Of a stretch of 64,000 nucleotides of DNA, positions 1-8,472 are shown one piece after another. A program made the position numbers and the translations under genes. This DNA comes from Nodularia sphaerocarpa UHCC 0038 (GTDB lineage Bacteria; Cyanobacteriota; Cyanobacteriia; Cyanobacteriales; Nostocaceae): positions 1,616,356 through 1,680,355 of the forward strand of contig NZ_CP060140.1 of the NCBI RefSeq assembly GCF_022376295.1. Reading direction: 5' to 3'. Positions within the stretch are counted from its first letter, which is position 1; every line of letters begins with the position of its first letter. Below the pieces are notes generated by a model that was not told the DNA's origin, did not search any database, and saw only the letters and a program-made list of their open reading frames with translations.

Positions 1-1998
1 TTTTTGCAAGAATTGATGGCAATTGTCAAAGACAATGACCCCAATGCCCTGGTTAGCTATGCAAACTACCCTTGCACAGAATATCTCAATTTAGATTGCG
101 TTGATTTTCTCTCTTTCAATGTATATCTGCACAGCGATCGCGATTTTCGAGGATATCTGTCTCGGTTGCATAATCTAGCAGTGGAGAAACCTTTAGTTTT
201 TAGCGAATTTGGCGCTGATTCCATCCGTGAAGGACTAGATACACAAGCAGCAATTCTCTCCCAAAAACTAGCAGCTAGTTTTGAGATGGGTGTCGCCGGC
301 ACATTTATCTTCTCCTGGACAGATGAATGGTTTACAGGTGGTCATGCAATTCAAGATTGGGCATTTGGCGTAGTCACAGAGAATCGCCAAAACAAACCAG
401 CCTTTAAAGCAGTGCAGCACTATTATCAGGCTTCTTTACCCCCTGCATTAACAGCATATCCCCAAGTGTCTGTGATTGTCTGTGCTTATAATGCCGAGCG
501 CACAATGGAAAGTTGTCTCGCATCCTTAGAAAAACTGAACTATCCCAATTATGAAGTAATCGTTGTTAATGATGGTTCCACAGACAGAACTCTAGAAATT
601 TGCCAGCAATATCCTTACATCAAACTCATCTGTCAGCCCAATTACGGGTTAAGCGTCGCCCGCAATGTCGGACTAGAAGCCGCAACAGGAGAAATCATTG
701 CCTACACCGATTCAGATTGTTATGCTGACCCCGACTGGCTCACTTACCTCGTAATCACATTTCAATCAACAGGGTTATCTGCTGTCGGAGGCCCCAACTT
801 TCAGCCTCCAGAAGATTCCCTGATTCCCTCCTGCGTCGCAGTATCTCCCGGTTGTCCCACCCATGTGCTTCTGGGCGATGACACAGCAGAGCATATTGCA
901 GGCTGCAACATGGCATTTCTTAAAAAAGCCCTCCAAGAAATAAATGGTTTTGACCCCCAGTTTCGCGCCGCAGGAGACGATATAGATATTTGCTGGCGAC
1001 TTCAGGATCTGGGATACACCATTGGTTTCAGCCCAGCAGCCATTGTTTGGCACTACCGACGCAACACAGTCAAAGATTATTTAAAGCAACAGCGCGGCTA
1101 CGGTAAAGCAGAAGCACTGGTTTATTTCAAACATCCCTATCGGTTTAATCTTTTCGGACAAGCTCGCTGGATGGGAAGGATTTATGGTGGTCTTGCTGCG
1201 GCGATGATTTTGCAGCCACCCGTCATCTACTCAAGGGTTCTCACTGCGGAAGCAGCCAGAGGAATCATTGCTTGGGAAAATGTATCGTTTGAATATTTGC
1301 CTGAGTTTCCTGTTCTGAAAAATATTAACATGGTGGTAGAGCCTGGTGAAAAAATTGCCATTGTCGGATCTACTGGAACTGGGAAATCTACCTTGGTCAA
1401 CCTGCTGGCAAGGTTCTATGATTCTCAACAAGGGCAGATTACAATTAATGGTAGAGATATTCGTGAATTCACCATCAAGTCTTTGCGAGATCAGATATCA
1501 ATGGTGTTGCAACCTCCCCTAGTTTTTCCGACAACGATCCGAGACAATATTGCTTATGGGCGATCGCATTCCACCCCAGAAGAAGTAATTGCAGCTGCAA
1601 AAGTGGCTCATATCCATGATTTCATTTGCCAACTTCCAGACGGATATGAAACCCTGATTGGTGAACAGGGTTCTACCTTGTCCGAAGGACAGAAGCAGCG
1701 CTTAACCATCGCTCGTGCCATTTTACGAGATACTCCAATCCTGATTTTGGATGAACCCACATCGGCGATGGATACGGAAACCGAAGCATTAGTGATGGAT
1801 GGGTTAGAGCAGTTAATGGTTGGTAAAACAACCTTCATAATTGCCCATCGTCTATCCACAATTCAACGTACTGATAAAATTATCGTCATGCAGTTCGGTC
1901 AAATTGTAGAGCAAGGAAGTTTTAATGAATTAATGGTTCAACAAGGAGTGTTTTCAACACTTTATCAAATGTCCTTCCGAGAACGCCAGTATCATTGA
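1..1998 (+). CDS. Hybrid protein: glycoside-hydrolase-like end, GT2 glycosyltransferase, ABC ATPase (5' partial)
   Basis: The frame is open from the window edge, so the true start lies upstream. Residues (counted from nt 4) ~1-145 resemble the C-terminal half of a TIM-barrel glycosidase (FSEFGAD). Residues ~155-400 are a family 2 glycosyltransferase: SVIVCAYNAE, VNDGSTDRT and the DxD-type TDSD at ~236. From about residue 415 the protein becomes an ABC-exporter nucleotide-binding domain: Walker A GSTGTGKST at 455-463, signature LSEGQ at 559, Walker B ILDEP near 581-585, H-loop His at 615. No transporter membrane domain precedes this ATPase, and the usual C-terminal part of the glycosyltransferase appears to be missing. 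I infer an in-frame deletion that fused a polysaccharide glycosyltransferase to the end of a neighbouring exporter gene. Whether the hybrid works is unknown. Each domain call is firm; the fusion could also be an assembly artefact. Confidence 0.85.
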   Translation, partial: FLQELMAIVKDNDPNALVSYANYPCTEYLNLDCVDFLSFNVYLHSDRDFRGYLSRLHNLAVEKPLVFSEFGADSIREGLDTQAAILSQKLAASFEMGVAGTFIFSWTDEWFTGGHAIQDWAFGVVTENRQNKPAFKAVQHYYQASLPPALTAYPQVSVIVCAYNAERTMESCLASLEKLNYPNYEVIVVNDGSTDRTLEICQQYPYIKLICQPNYGLSVARNVGLEAATGEIIAYTDSDCYADPDWLTYLVITFQSTGLSAVGGPNFQPPEDSLIPSCVAVSPGCPTHVLLGDDTAEHIAGCNMAFLKKALQEINGFDPQFRAAGDDIDICWRLQDLGYTIGFSPAAIVWHYRRNTVKDYLKQQRGYGKAEALVYFKHPYRFNLFGQARWMGRIYGGLAAAMILQPPVIYSRVLTAEAARGIIAWENVSFEYLPEFPVLKNINMVVEPGEKIAIVGSTGTGKSTLVNLLARFYDSQQGQITINGRDIREFTIKSLRDQISMVLQPPLVFPTTIRDNIAYGRSHSTPEEVIAAAKVAHIHDFICQLPDGYETLIGEQGSTLSEGQKQRLTIARAILRDTPILILDEPTSAMDTETEALVMDGLEQLMVGKTTFIIAHRLSTIQRTDKIIVMQFGQIVEQGSFNELMVQQGVFSTLYQMSFRERQYH

Positions 1999-2032
1999 CA
2001 GTGTATGTAGTTACCTTTGATAAAAGTACAAA

Positions 2033-2650
2033 ATGGGATTTTACGCACAAAAAATATTTCCTTATCTCCTCGATTGGTCGCTATCAGATTCCAAAATTGG
2101 CGAATACAGGCAACAGATTTTAGCACAAGTAAAAGGGGAAGTGCTAGAAATTGGTTTTGGGACTGGTTTAAATCTTTCCTACTATCCTAAATCCCTGGAA
2201 AAGCTCGTTACTATTGACTCTAATCGCGGAGTTAATCAATTAGCGCAAAAACGTATTCAATCATCCTCTATTACAGTAGACAATCGCATTTTAAATAGTG
2301 AAAATTTACCAATGGCAGATAACAGCTTTGATAGTGTGGTCAGCACTTTCACTTTATGTAGTATCGCCAACGTTGAACAAGCCCTAAAAGAAGTATATCG
2401 GGTATTGAAACCGGGAGGAACATTCTTTTTTTTAGAACATGGATTGAGTAATGAACCTAAAATACAAGTTTGGCAAAACCGCTTAACACCTGTACAGAAA
2501 ATTATCGGAGATGGCTGTCATTTAAATCGTAATATTAGACAATTAGTTGAGCAACAATTTGATACTGTAACTTTAGAAGAATTTGTTGGTGAAAATTTAC
2601 CAAAAATTGCTGGATATCTATACAAAGGTGTGGCAACAAAAACGAATTAG
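2033..2650 (+). CDS. Class I SAM-dependent methyltransferase
   Basis: A 205-residue Rossmann-fold methyltransferase of the UbiE/Methyltransf_11 type. Motif I is VLEIGFGTGL at residues 37-46, which binds S-adenosylmethionine. An acidic residue ends strand 2 (VTIDSN), and the post-core VYRVLKPGGTFFFLEHG is typical of the family. No membrane segment or signal peptide is visible, so it is cytosolic. The substrate cannot be read from the sequence. It starts 34 nt after the glycosyltransferase/ABC hybrid and may share its transcript. No strong Shine-Dalgarno sequence precedes the ATG. Confidence 0.85.
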   Translation: MGFYAQKIFPYLLDWSLSDSKIGEYRQQILAQVKGEVLEIGFGTGLNLSYYPKSLEKLVTIDSNRGVNQLAQKRIQSSSITVDNRILNSENLPMADNSFDSVVSTFTLCSIANVEQALKEVYRVLKPGGTFFFLEHGLSNEPKIQVWQNRLTPVQKIIGDGCHLNRNIRQLVEQQFDTVTLEEFVGENLPKIAGYLYKGVATKTN

Positions 2651-2831
2651 TTAAAAGTTTGTAGTCTTCGCGTAGCGTCTCGAAGAGAGGACTTTAGTCC
2701 TCAGAGTTTCAAAACAACACATACAGCATATTTGATCTGAGTAGAAGGCGGGCATCTTTGCCCTCCCCCACAAGATTTATATTAATATGTGTATTTAATT
2801 TACTTGCAAAGTGCTGTATATGAGGTAAAGG

Positions 2832-4031
2832 ATGGCACAAATTATTATTGTCGGCGCAGGTCCCACAGGTGCAGCACTTGCTTTACTTCTGGTAAAACGT
2901 GGTATTAATATCACGCTGATTGAAGCTGCAAAAGACTTTTATCGGGTATTTCGCGGTGAGGGTTTAATGCCTAGTGGGTTAGATGCACTCACACAAATGG
3001 GACTATCTACACTGTTGGAGAATATTCCATCTCGAAAACTTGACGGGTGGGAGTTTATTATTCAGGGAAAACAGTTATTTCGAGTAGACGAGCCAATGGG
3101 GTCAACTCGTCCCTGTACACTGGTATCACAACCGCCACTGCTCAAAGCACTAATTTCCGAAGCTGAAATTCATGATGAATTTGAATTTATCCAGGGTGTT
3201 TCTGTAAAAGATTTATTTTGGAGTAATGACCGTGTTTCAAGTGTTATACTCAGTGATGGGCGACAACTGACTGCTGATTTAGTCATTGGGGCTGATGGTC
3301 GTAACTCAATTGTGCGAGAACGTGCCGGATTAAAATTAGTACATCAGCCTAAAAATATTGATATTCTCTGGTTTAAGTTGGCAGCTAGTCCGCAGTTTGC
3401 AGCAGATAATGTATTTCGGACTATTGTAAATAGCGATCGCGTCTTTAGTATCTTTCATGGTGCAGAGTCAGGTAAACTACATTTAGCTTATGTAATATCA
3501 GCAAAGGAAAAAACCGACTACAAACAAGCGGACTGGGCAGAAATTTTTGCTTCACTATCCCCCTCATGGTTAGCAGAGCATTTTCGCCATCATGCAGATA
3601 GCATCGAATCTCCCATTAAGCTGTCTGTTGTGGTTGGTTGTTGTCCACAATGGCACGCACCAGGGATAATGCTTCTAGGTGATGCTGCACACCCCATGTC
3701 TCCTGTGCGCGCTCAAGGTATCAATGTCGCATTGCGTGATGTGATTGTTACAGCTAATCATCTTGTGCCGATATTGCAAGCAAACTCTGAACACCAAAAA
3801 ATTGATCTCGCACTATCAAAGATTCAAGCAGAACGTGAGCCAGAAATTATCCGCGCCCAGCAACTCCAGTTACAGGAAGCTGCTCAAGGGGAACTACTGC
3901 GAAAAAATTTATTTGTGCGATCGCTCTTAGTGCAATTTGCCCCAATGCTGCGTACAATAATTAAACAATCTTGGTTAAGGCGACAACGTGAAATGCGCGA
4001 TGGCATCACCAACGTCAGCTTAAAAGTATAA
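2832..4031 (+). CDS. FAD-dependent monooxygenase
   Basis: A 399-residue flavoprotein of the PHBH-like (FAD_binding_3) aromatic hydroxylase group. It shows the N-terminal dinucleotide motif GAGPTG at residues 8-13, the DG motif VIGADGRNSIVR in the middle and the GD motif LLGDAAHPMSPVRAQG towards the end. The last two contact FAD and NAD(P)H. Such enzymes insert one oxygen atom into a substrate using NAD(P)H and O2; the substrate here is unknown. A GAGGT ribosome-binding site lies just before the ATG. The preceding 180 bp hold a short hairpin with AGGACTTTAGTCCT, a dispersed cyanobacterial repeat. Confidence 0.88.
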   Translation: MAQIIIVGAGPTGAALALLLVKRGINITLIEAAKDFYRVFRGEGLMPSGLDALTQMGLSTLLENIPSRKLDGWEFIIQGKQLFRVDEPMGSTRPCTLVSQPPLLKALISEAEIHDEFEFIQGVSVKDLFWSNDRVSSVILSDGRQLTADLVIGADGRNSIVRERAGLKLVHQPKNIDILWFKLAASPQFAADNVFRTIVNSDRVFSIFHGAESGKLHLAYVISAKEKTDYKQADWAEIFASLSPSWLAEHFRHHADSIESPIKLSVVVGCCPQWHAPGIMLLGDAAHPMSPVRAQGINVALRDVIVTANHLVPILQANSEHQKIDLALSKIQAEREPEIIRAQQLQLQEAAQGELLRKNLFVRSLLVQFAPMLRTIIKQSWLRRQREMRDGITNVSLKV

Positions 4032-4156
4032 ATTTTTAATATTTGTTGCAGACACCTTTATTTGCCGGTGATATTTCTGGATTTAAAGCAAAATAAAAGT
4101 ATGGGTTTTCATTAAATGCCCATCATCCCTAATTGAGGTAAAAGGGAGGACAAAAA

Positions 4157-4366
4157 ATGATTAGCAGAGCATATCTGGTGACTTCAGCAACGGTTTTTGC
4201 GTTAGCAGCAATAGTGCATTTTATCCGACTGGTTAATCATTGGCAAATTCAAATTGGAACAGTGGCCTTTCCCTTTTGGGGTTCATGGTTAGCAGTTATC
4301 CTCGGAGTTGTATTAAGTGTATGGGCTGTTAACCTAGCAACTGAGTGGAGTGCTAGCCGTCAGTAA
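4157..4366 (+). CDS. Small two-span membrane protein
   Basis: A 69-residue protein with two hydrophobic segments, about residues 5-25 and 40-62, separated by a short polar stretch (NHWQIQIG). A clear GGGAGGA ribosome-binding site precedes the ATG, which supports a real gene. I do not recognise a named family. It follows the monooxygenase by about 125 bp on the same strand. A CCCCAGAT/ATCTGGGG stem-loop lies at 4401-4424 after its stop, but has no T-run. Confidence 0.65.
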   Translation: MISRAYLVTSATVFALAAIVHFIRLVNHWQIQIGTVAFPFWGSWLAVILGVVLSVWAVNLATEWSASRQ

Positions 4367-4430
4367 TCTTCTGTTGGGAAACAGCATATCCAACTTCTAT
4401 CCCCAGATGTAGCTAAATCTGGGGACTTCG

Positions 4431-4563
4431 TATAGCAATTCCCATTCAAGTGAGGTACAAGCAGTAATAATTAAACGCAGATGGACGCAGATATAGACGC
4501 GTTAGCGGCTTGCCGTAGGCTACGCAGATAATTGTGTACTTTATTAGACTGGGAAATGCTATA
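4431..4563. mobile_element. MITE-like element, family TATAGCAATTCCCA, copy A
   Basis: A 133-bp non-coding element. The left end TATAGCAATTCCCA and the right end TGGGAAATGCTATA are inverted repeats matching at 13 of 14 positions. The body (AAGCAGTAATAATTAAACGC, then a stretch ending in TTTATTAGAC) is shared with 44328-44432. This copy carries about 30 bp more, a GCGTTAGCGGCTTGCCGTAG repeat nested inside it. Related but divergent sequence occurs near 18259-18410 and 41779-41870. The rest of the 4367-4772 gap holds nothing else I can name. Confidence 0.75.
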
Positions 4564-4772
4564 TATCAATAATTAACAGGGTATACATTGCTTCCGGTAC
4601 TGCGGACATAACAAAACACTACTTTCGTTAGTTGATGCTTACAGCGATTTTCGGGTAAATGAACCACATTTTTTTTGTTTCACGCAGAGGCGCACGAGGC
4701 GCACCAGAGGAATCAAGAGTGTGGTCTAAATACATGAAGACTGCTGTAAATTGCCTTGGCTGGTACTGTAAT

Positions 4773-6359
4773 TCAGCGTATATCCTTAAACCAGCGCACA
4801 ATTTTATCCGCACAATTATTAAAAAAATGTTCAGTCAGCGTATCCTCACCACCCCACGCTGGAATTTTTGCCCCCAATCTAGTGAAAAAATCATAGACAA
4901 TAAATTGAGAGAGTTTGCTTCTTTTACTAGTGGCTGAATAAATCATCTGACAGGGGTAAGCTAAAGTACCAACAGTAGGAAGTAAACCTACTATCAAAGC
5001 TAACCAAGGTAATTCTCTACCTTCCCTGGCTTCTTCAATCATTCTCCAAGATGTATAGATACTCCTATATACTGGACCACCAAGGGCGAACCAAATTATC
5101 AATACTATTTCATTAATAATCCCGGTAGAATATAATATTGGTAATATTAAAATTTCTAGTCCTTTAAAAAATCCTTTAATGCCCAGATGAACACCAAAAT
5201 CTGTTAAATAAGCACTAGCATTTTCACTAGATAAACGTGTAAATAGATCATCGGCTTCTTCTGATTTAAGTTGACCACGTTTTTGCCAAGCCAAGATTCT
5301 ATTAGAGACATAATCTCTGGCAATTTTTAATCTATAACGCTGAGAAAAAAAGAATTTACCCAACTGCTTCACTATTCTTTTATAATGAATAGTTTTTAAT
5401 TTCTTGAATATTTTTGATGGCAGAGAAATGATTAGTAATTTCACGCCTATACTAATTATTTTACCTAAATCTCGTATATACCAAATCAAAGGATATTGAG
5501 AAAACCAGTTAGCCTGTTCTTCAGTGATATAACCCTTGTGTAATTGATATTTAATACTTCTATCAAACCTCCTCATTGATTTCCATTTTTTTTGATTATA
5601 TTCGAGATGTTCGACCTGTTCTAACATCTCCAAATATTCTTCAGTTCCTAATCCATCTTCTAAATTAACCTTTTCCTGAGAGATATATTGCTTTAATTGA
5701 TTAATATCTACATCATCAAATAATGGGCTTCTATGTTTAAAGGCCTTGGGTAAGTAAAATGAGAAAAGTGTGAAAAAATTAATAGGGAATAAGGCCGGAA
5801 CACCAGACTCGCAGTCTATAAATACAAAAACATATTTTTCTGCTATATGACTTTCTAATAAAAAATTGTTTAAAGCTGTGGGACTACCTTTACCAGCTTG
5901 CCAAACTAGACCATCAAAGCCAGATTTTATCAGTAATTTTTGCAAAGGTATCATAATAACGTGAACTAATTCCCGCAACTCTTCACCTTGATTTTGATTA
6001 AAAGGTTGGTGTAGTTCAACGTGTCTTCCTTGAATAAATTCTGTATCTAATTGATAGGCTTTAAATTCTTCATTCCATCCCATAGCAAATGCGTCAGCAA
6101 CTCTGAGTTGAGAACCAAACCAGAATTTAACCAGTTGCTTTAATATTTTGCGGCGATAATAAGCACAGCTTAAGGCGTTTTGGTTCCAAACGTAAGGATT
6201 GGGAACACCAAAGAAAAAATAATGAATTAAGTTGGCTATCTTGTCCTCAAAGAAGATTTTTCGAGCAATCTGACCTTCAGAGGTATTGACTAAATAAACT
6301 TTTCCTGATCTACCTGCACCTAACAATTTTTGCTGGGAATCTTTTTGAATGTCTACCAT
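4773..6359 (-). CDS. Protein-kinase-like membrane protein of unknown function
   Basis: 528 residues. The N-terminus has a glycine-rich loop (LLGAGRSGKVYLV, ~residues 12-24) followed by IARKIF, which could supply the ATP-anchoring lysine. Around residues 160-185, NNFLLES and then FVFIDCESG resemble the catalytic-loop and metal-binding segments of atypical kinases (ABC1, lipopolysaccharide or lipid kinase types), with DCESG in place of DFG. No standard HRD motif is present. The C-terminal third has two or more hydrophobic stretches (EILILPILYSTG, ALIVGLLPTVGTLAY) and is probably membrane associated. The gene is monocistronic. I do not recognise a named family; the kinase relation is an inference from motif order. 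Confidence 0.6.
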   Translation of the reverse strand: MVDIQKDSQQKLLGAGRSGKVYLVNTSEGQIARKIFFEDKIANLIHYFFFGVPNPYVWNQNALSCAYYRRKILKQLVKFWFGSQLRVADAFAMGWNEEFKAYQLDTEFIQGRHVELHQPFNQNQGEELRELVHVIMIPLQKLLIKSGFDGLVWQAGKGSPTALNNFLLESHIAEKYVFVFIDCESGVPALFPINFFTLFSFYLPKAFKHRSPLFDDVDINQLKQYISQEKVNLEDGLGTEEYLEMLEQVEHLEYNQKKWKSMRRFDRSIKYQLHKGYITEEQANWFSQYPLIWYIRDLGKIISIGVKLLIISLPSKIFKKLKTIHYKRIVKQLGKFFFSQRYRLKIARDYVSNRILAWQKRGQLKSEEADDLFTRLSSENASAYLTDFGVHLGIKGFFKGLEILILPILYSTGIINEIVLIIWFALGGPVYRSIYTSWRMIEEAREGRELPWLALIVGLLPTVGTLAYPCQMIYSATSKRSKLSQFIVYDFFTRLGAKIPAWGGEDTLTEHFFNNCADKIVRWFKDIR

Positions 6360-6524
6360 CTGAGGTTTTATATTTTATTGAAATTAAGATACGTCCATAC
6401 ATATACATATTTGGATAGTTTGGTCTTAACTGCTACTACCCAGAAGAGGAATTACAGCAAATCACAGGCTGAATCAGCGCGGGTGTATAGTAGATGAAAG
6501 CATCATTGGGAGGATTCAATCGTC

Positions 6525-6629
6525 ATGAACGTAATTGTGGCTAAGTGGACGATTGACGAATATCACAGCATGATTGACGCTGGTATTTTAGATGATCGCA
6601 ATCAGTCAACAGTCAACAGTCAACAGTGA
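6525..6629 (+). pseudogene. Remnant of a Uma2-family (DUF820) gene, 5' end only
   Basis: The ATG opens MNVIVAKWTIDEYHSMIDAG, then ILDDRN: a typical N-terminus of the cyanobacterial Uma2 PD-(D/E)XK family, whose members run to about 190 residues. After codon 26 the homology stops where a TCAACAG tandem array begins, and a TGA inside the array ends the frame at 34 codons. No other part of the gene is visible before pepP. I read it as a decayed copy in which repeat sequence replaced the rest of the gene. Confidence 0.7.
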
Positions 6630-6687
6630 ACAAGCCCTAATTATCCCTCTTGACTGATAACTGATAACTGATAACTGATAACTGAAC
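6603..6687. repeat. Short tandem heptamer repeats (TCAACAG and CTGATAA)
   Basis: Two heptamer arrays lie in one gap. TCAACAG is repeated about three times at 6603-6629, and CTGATAA about four times at 6651-6687. Heptameric STRR arrays are characteristic of Nostocales. Others in this window lie at 16106-16157, 49660-49707 and 61541-61595. The remainder of the 6360-6715 gap shows only AT-rich sequence and the Uma2 remnant. Confidence 0.85.
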
Positions 6688-6715
6688 AGGGACGGCGTAC
6701 ACCATCCCATGTATT

Positions 6716-8026
6716 TTATCGTTCTACTTCAGCAACTTCTTTGGGAACCCCAGCCGTTAAAACTTCATGGCCTGTAGGTGTTACTAAAACATCGTCTTCA
6801 ATGCGAATCCCAATACCTACCCAGCGAGGGTGAGTTTCTGGTTGGTCTTCTGCTAGTTTGGTATCTGGAACTATATAAAGTCCTGGTTCTACCGTTAGCA
6901 CTTGACCAGGTTGCAAAATCTGCGGTTTATCTTCACCGTGTTGGTAAACACCCACATCGTGGACATCCAAACCTAACCAATGACTGGTGCGGTGCATATA
7001 GTAGGGTTTATATTTTTCTTCCTCAATTAACTTATCAATTTCGCCTTTGAGGATGCCAATTTCTACTAATCCTTCTGTGATGACACGCACGGCTGCATCG
7101 TGAACGCTGTTAAAAGTATTACCGGGTTTTACTTGTGCGATCGCCTGTTTTTGAGCCTCTAAGACAATCTCATACAATGTTTTTTGCTCTGGTGTAAACT
7201 TACCACCTACCGCAAATGTCCGGGTAATATCAGAGTTGTAATAACCATAAGCACAACCAGCATCAATCAGCAGCAATTCCTGATCCTGCATTTGTCGGTT
7301 ATTTTCGACGTAATGTAATACACAGGCATTTGCACCGGAAGCGACAATGGAAGGATAAGCTGGCCCCATCCCACCCCGCAACTTAAAGGTATGCTCTATT
7401 TCCGCCTGGATTTCGTACTCATAACGTCCAGGTGCTGTAAATTCCCTCGCGCGATTATGTGCTTCCACAGCAATGTTTGCAGCTTGACGCATCAAGTCTA
7501 ATTCGGCTTCACTTTTCACCAATCTCATGGTACTAAGGATGGTTCCAGTATCTTCAATGCCAATTGGGCCTGTACCACGCTTGGGATAAGTCCGCAGTAA
7601 ACTTTGGTAATGTTTGAGGATGGTATCATTAAAAGTGCGATCGCGTCCTAAATGATAGTAAATTCGCTCAGATTTTTCCAAATACTGGGGCAATTTTTCA
7701 TCTAGTTCCGATATGGGGTAAGCTGCATCAGCACCATAGATTTCCTTGGCTGCATCCACCCCACAAAGATAACCAGTCCAAACTTCCTTTTCTCGGTTCT
7801 TCGGTTGAACAAACAACACAAACCGATGTTCTGCATGGTGTGGCGCTAACACTGCGACTGCTTGGGGTTCATTAAAGCCAGTTAGATAGAAAAAATCACT
7901 GTCCTGACGATAAGTATACTCCACGTCGTTGTGCATTACTGCCATTGGCGCACTGCGAAAAATCGCCGTACCATTACCAATTTTTGCCATGAAGCGATCG
8001 CGACGTTGTTGATATTCTGCTTGCAT
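6716..8026 (-). CDS. pepP: Xaa-Pro aminopeptidase (aminopeptidase P), M24B family
   Basis: A 436-residue cytosolic metallopeptidase that removes an N-terminal residue preceding proline. An N-terminal AMP_N domain (NDVEYTYRQDSDFFYLTGF) precedes the creatinase-fold catalytic domain. The dinuclear metal ligands are visible: Asp in LLIDAGCAYGYY, Asp in NSDITRTF, His in HWLGLDVHDVG, Glu in LTVEPGLYI and Glu in GIRIEDDVLVT. Length and motif order match bacterial PepP. The start MQAEYQQRRDRF is the usual one. It stands alone, divergent from the DFNGDGKTD-repeat gene. Confidence 0.95.
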   Translation of the reverse strand: MQAEYQQRRDRFMAKIGNGTAIFRSAPMAVMHNDVEYTYRQDSDFFYLTGFNEPQAVAVLAPHHAEHRFVLFVQPKNREKEVWTGYLCGVDAAKEIYGADAAYPISELDEKLPQYLEKSERIYYHLGRDRTFNDTILKHYQSLLRTYPKRGTGPIGIEDTGTILSTMRLVKSEAELDLMRQAANIAVEAHNRAREFTAPGRYEYEIQAEIEHTFKLRGGMGPAYPSIVASGANACVLHYVENNRQMQDQELLLIDAGCAYGYYNSDITRTFAVGGKFTPEQKTLYEIVLEAQKQAIAQVKPGNTFNSVHDAAVRVITEGLVEIGILKGEIDKLIEEEKYKPYYMHRTSHWLGLDVHDVGVYQHGEDKPQILQPGQVLTVEPGLYIVPDTKLAEDQPETHPRWVGIGIRIEDDVLVTPTGHEVLTAGVPKEVAEVER

Positions 8027-8472
8027 AAGTAATGAATTTGTAAATTTTAGTACTATTCTACACTTTAGACAATTGTAGACCAGAGTAAATCGGATCTAAT
8101 TTCAATTATTTTAGCCAATATTTATTTAATTCAGGTCTTACACCCCTATCAATATAAGTTTTGAATTTAATTACCTGATTTTTACTGTATTTAAAATAAC
8201 AGTATACTTTAGAAAATAACCTGCGATTTAAATATATATTTTTCATGATAATTCACTGGATAAAAATATGATAGTTTTGTCTATAAATCATGATAATTAA
8301 CTACGAAATTTAAATCATTAATGAAACTAATAAATGTATATAAGTCCTGACAATCATGAAAAATAAATGTTCATAAAGAAATATTGAAATAATAAAAAAG
8401 GTTTTTTAATTACAGAAATTCATTAAACAAATCATGTAAAACTTATAAGACAACAAGTCATAAAAATAAACT
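8027..8472. other. AT-rich intergenic region between divergent genes
   Basis: About 445 bp, very AT-rich, between pepP (minus) and the repeat protein at 8473 (plus). It must hold promoters for both. No open frame with a ribosome-binding site, no RNA gene and no strong hairpin was seen. Scattered TATAAT-like hexamers are expected from the composition and are not assigned. Confidence 0.5.

Noticed and set aside
4659..4937. 92-codon plus-strand frame over the end of the kinase-like gene
   Set aside because: It overlaps the real minus-strand gene and repeat sequence (GGCGCACGAGGCGCACC), with no support.
8027..8472. AT-rich stretch as a replication origin
   Set aside because: No DnaA-box cluster, no dnaA or dnaN nearby; the composition alone is not evidence.
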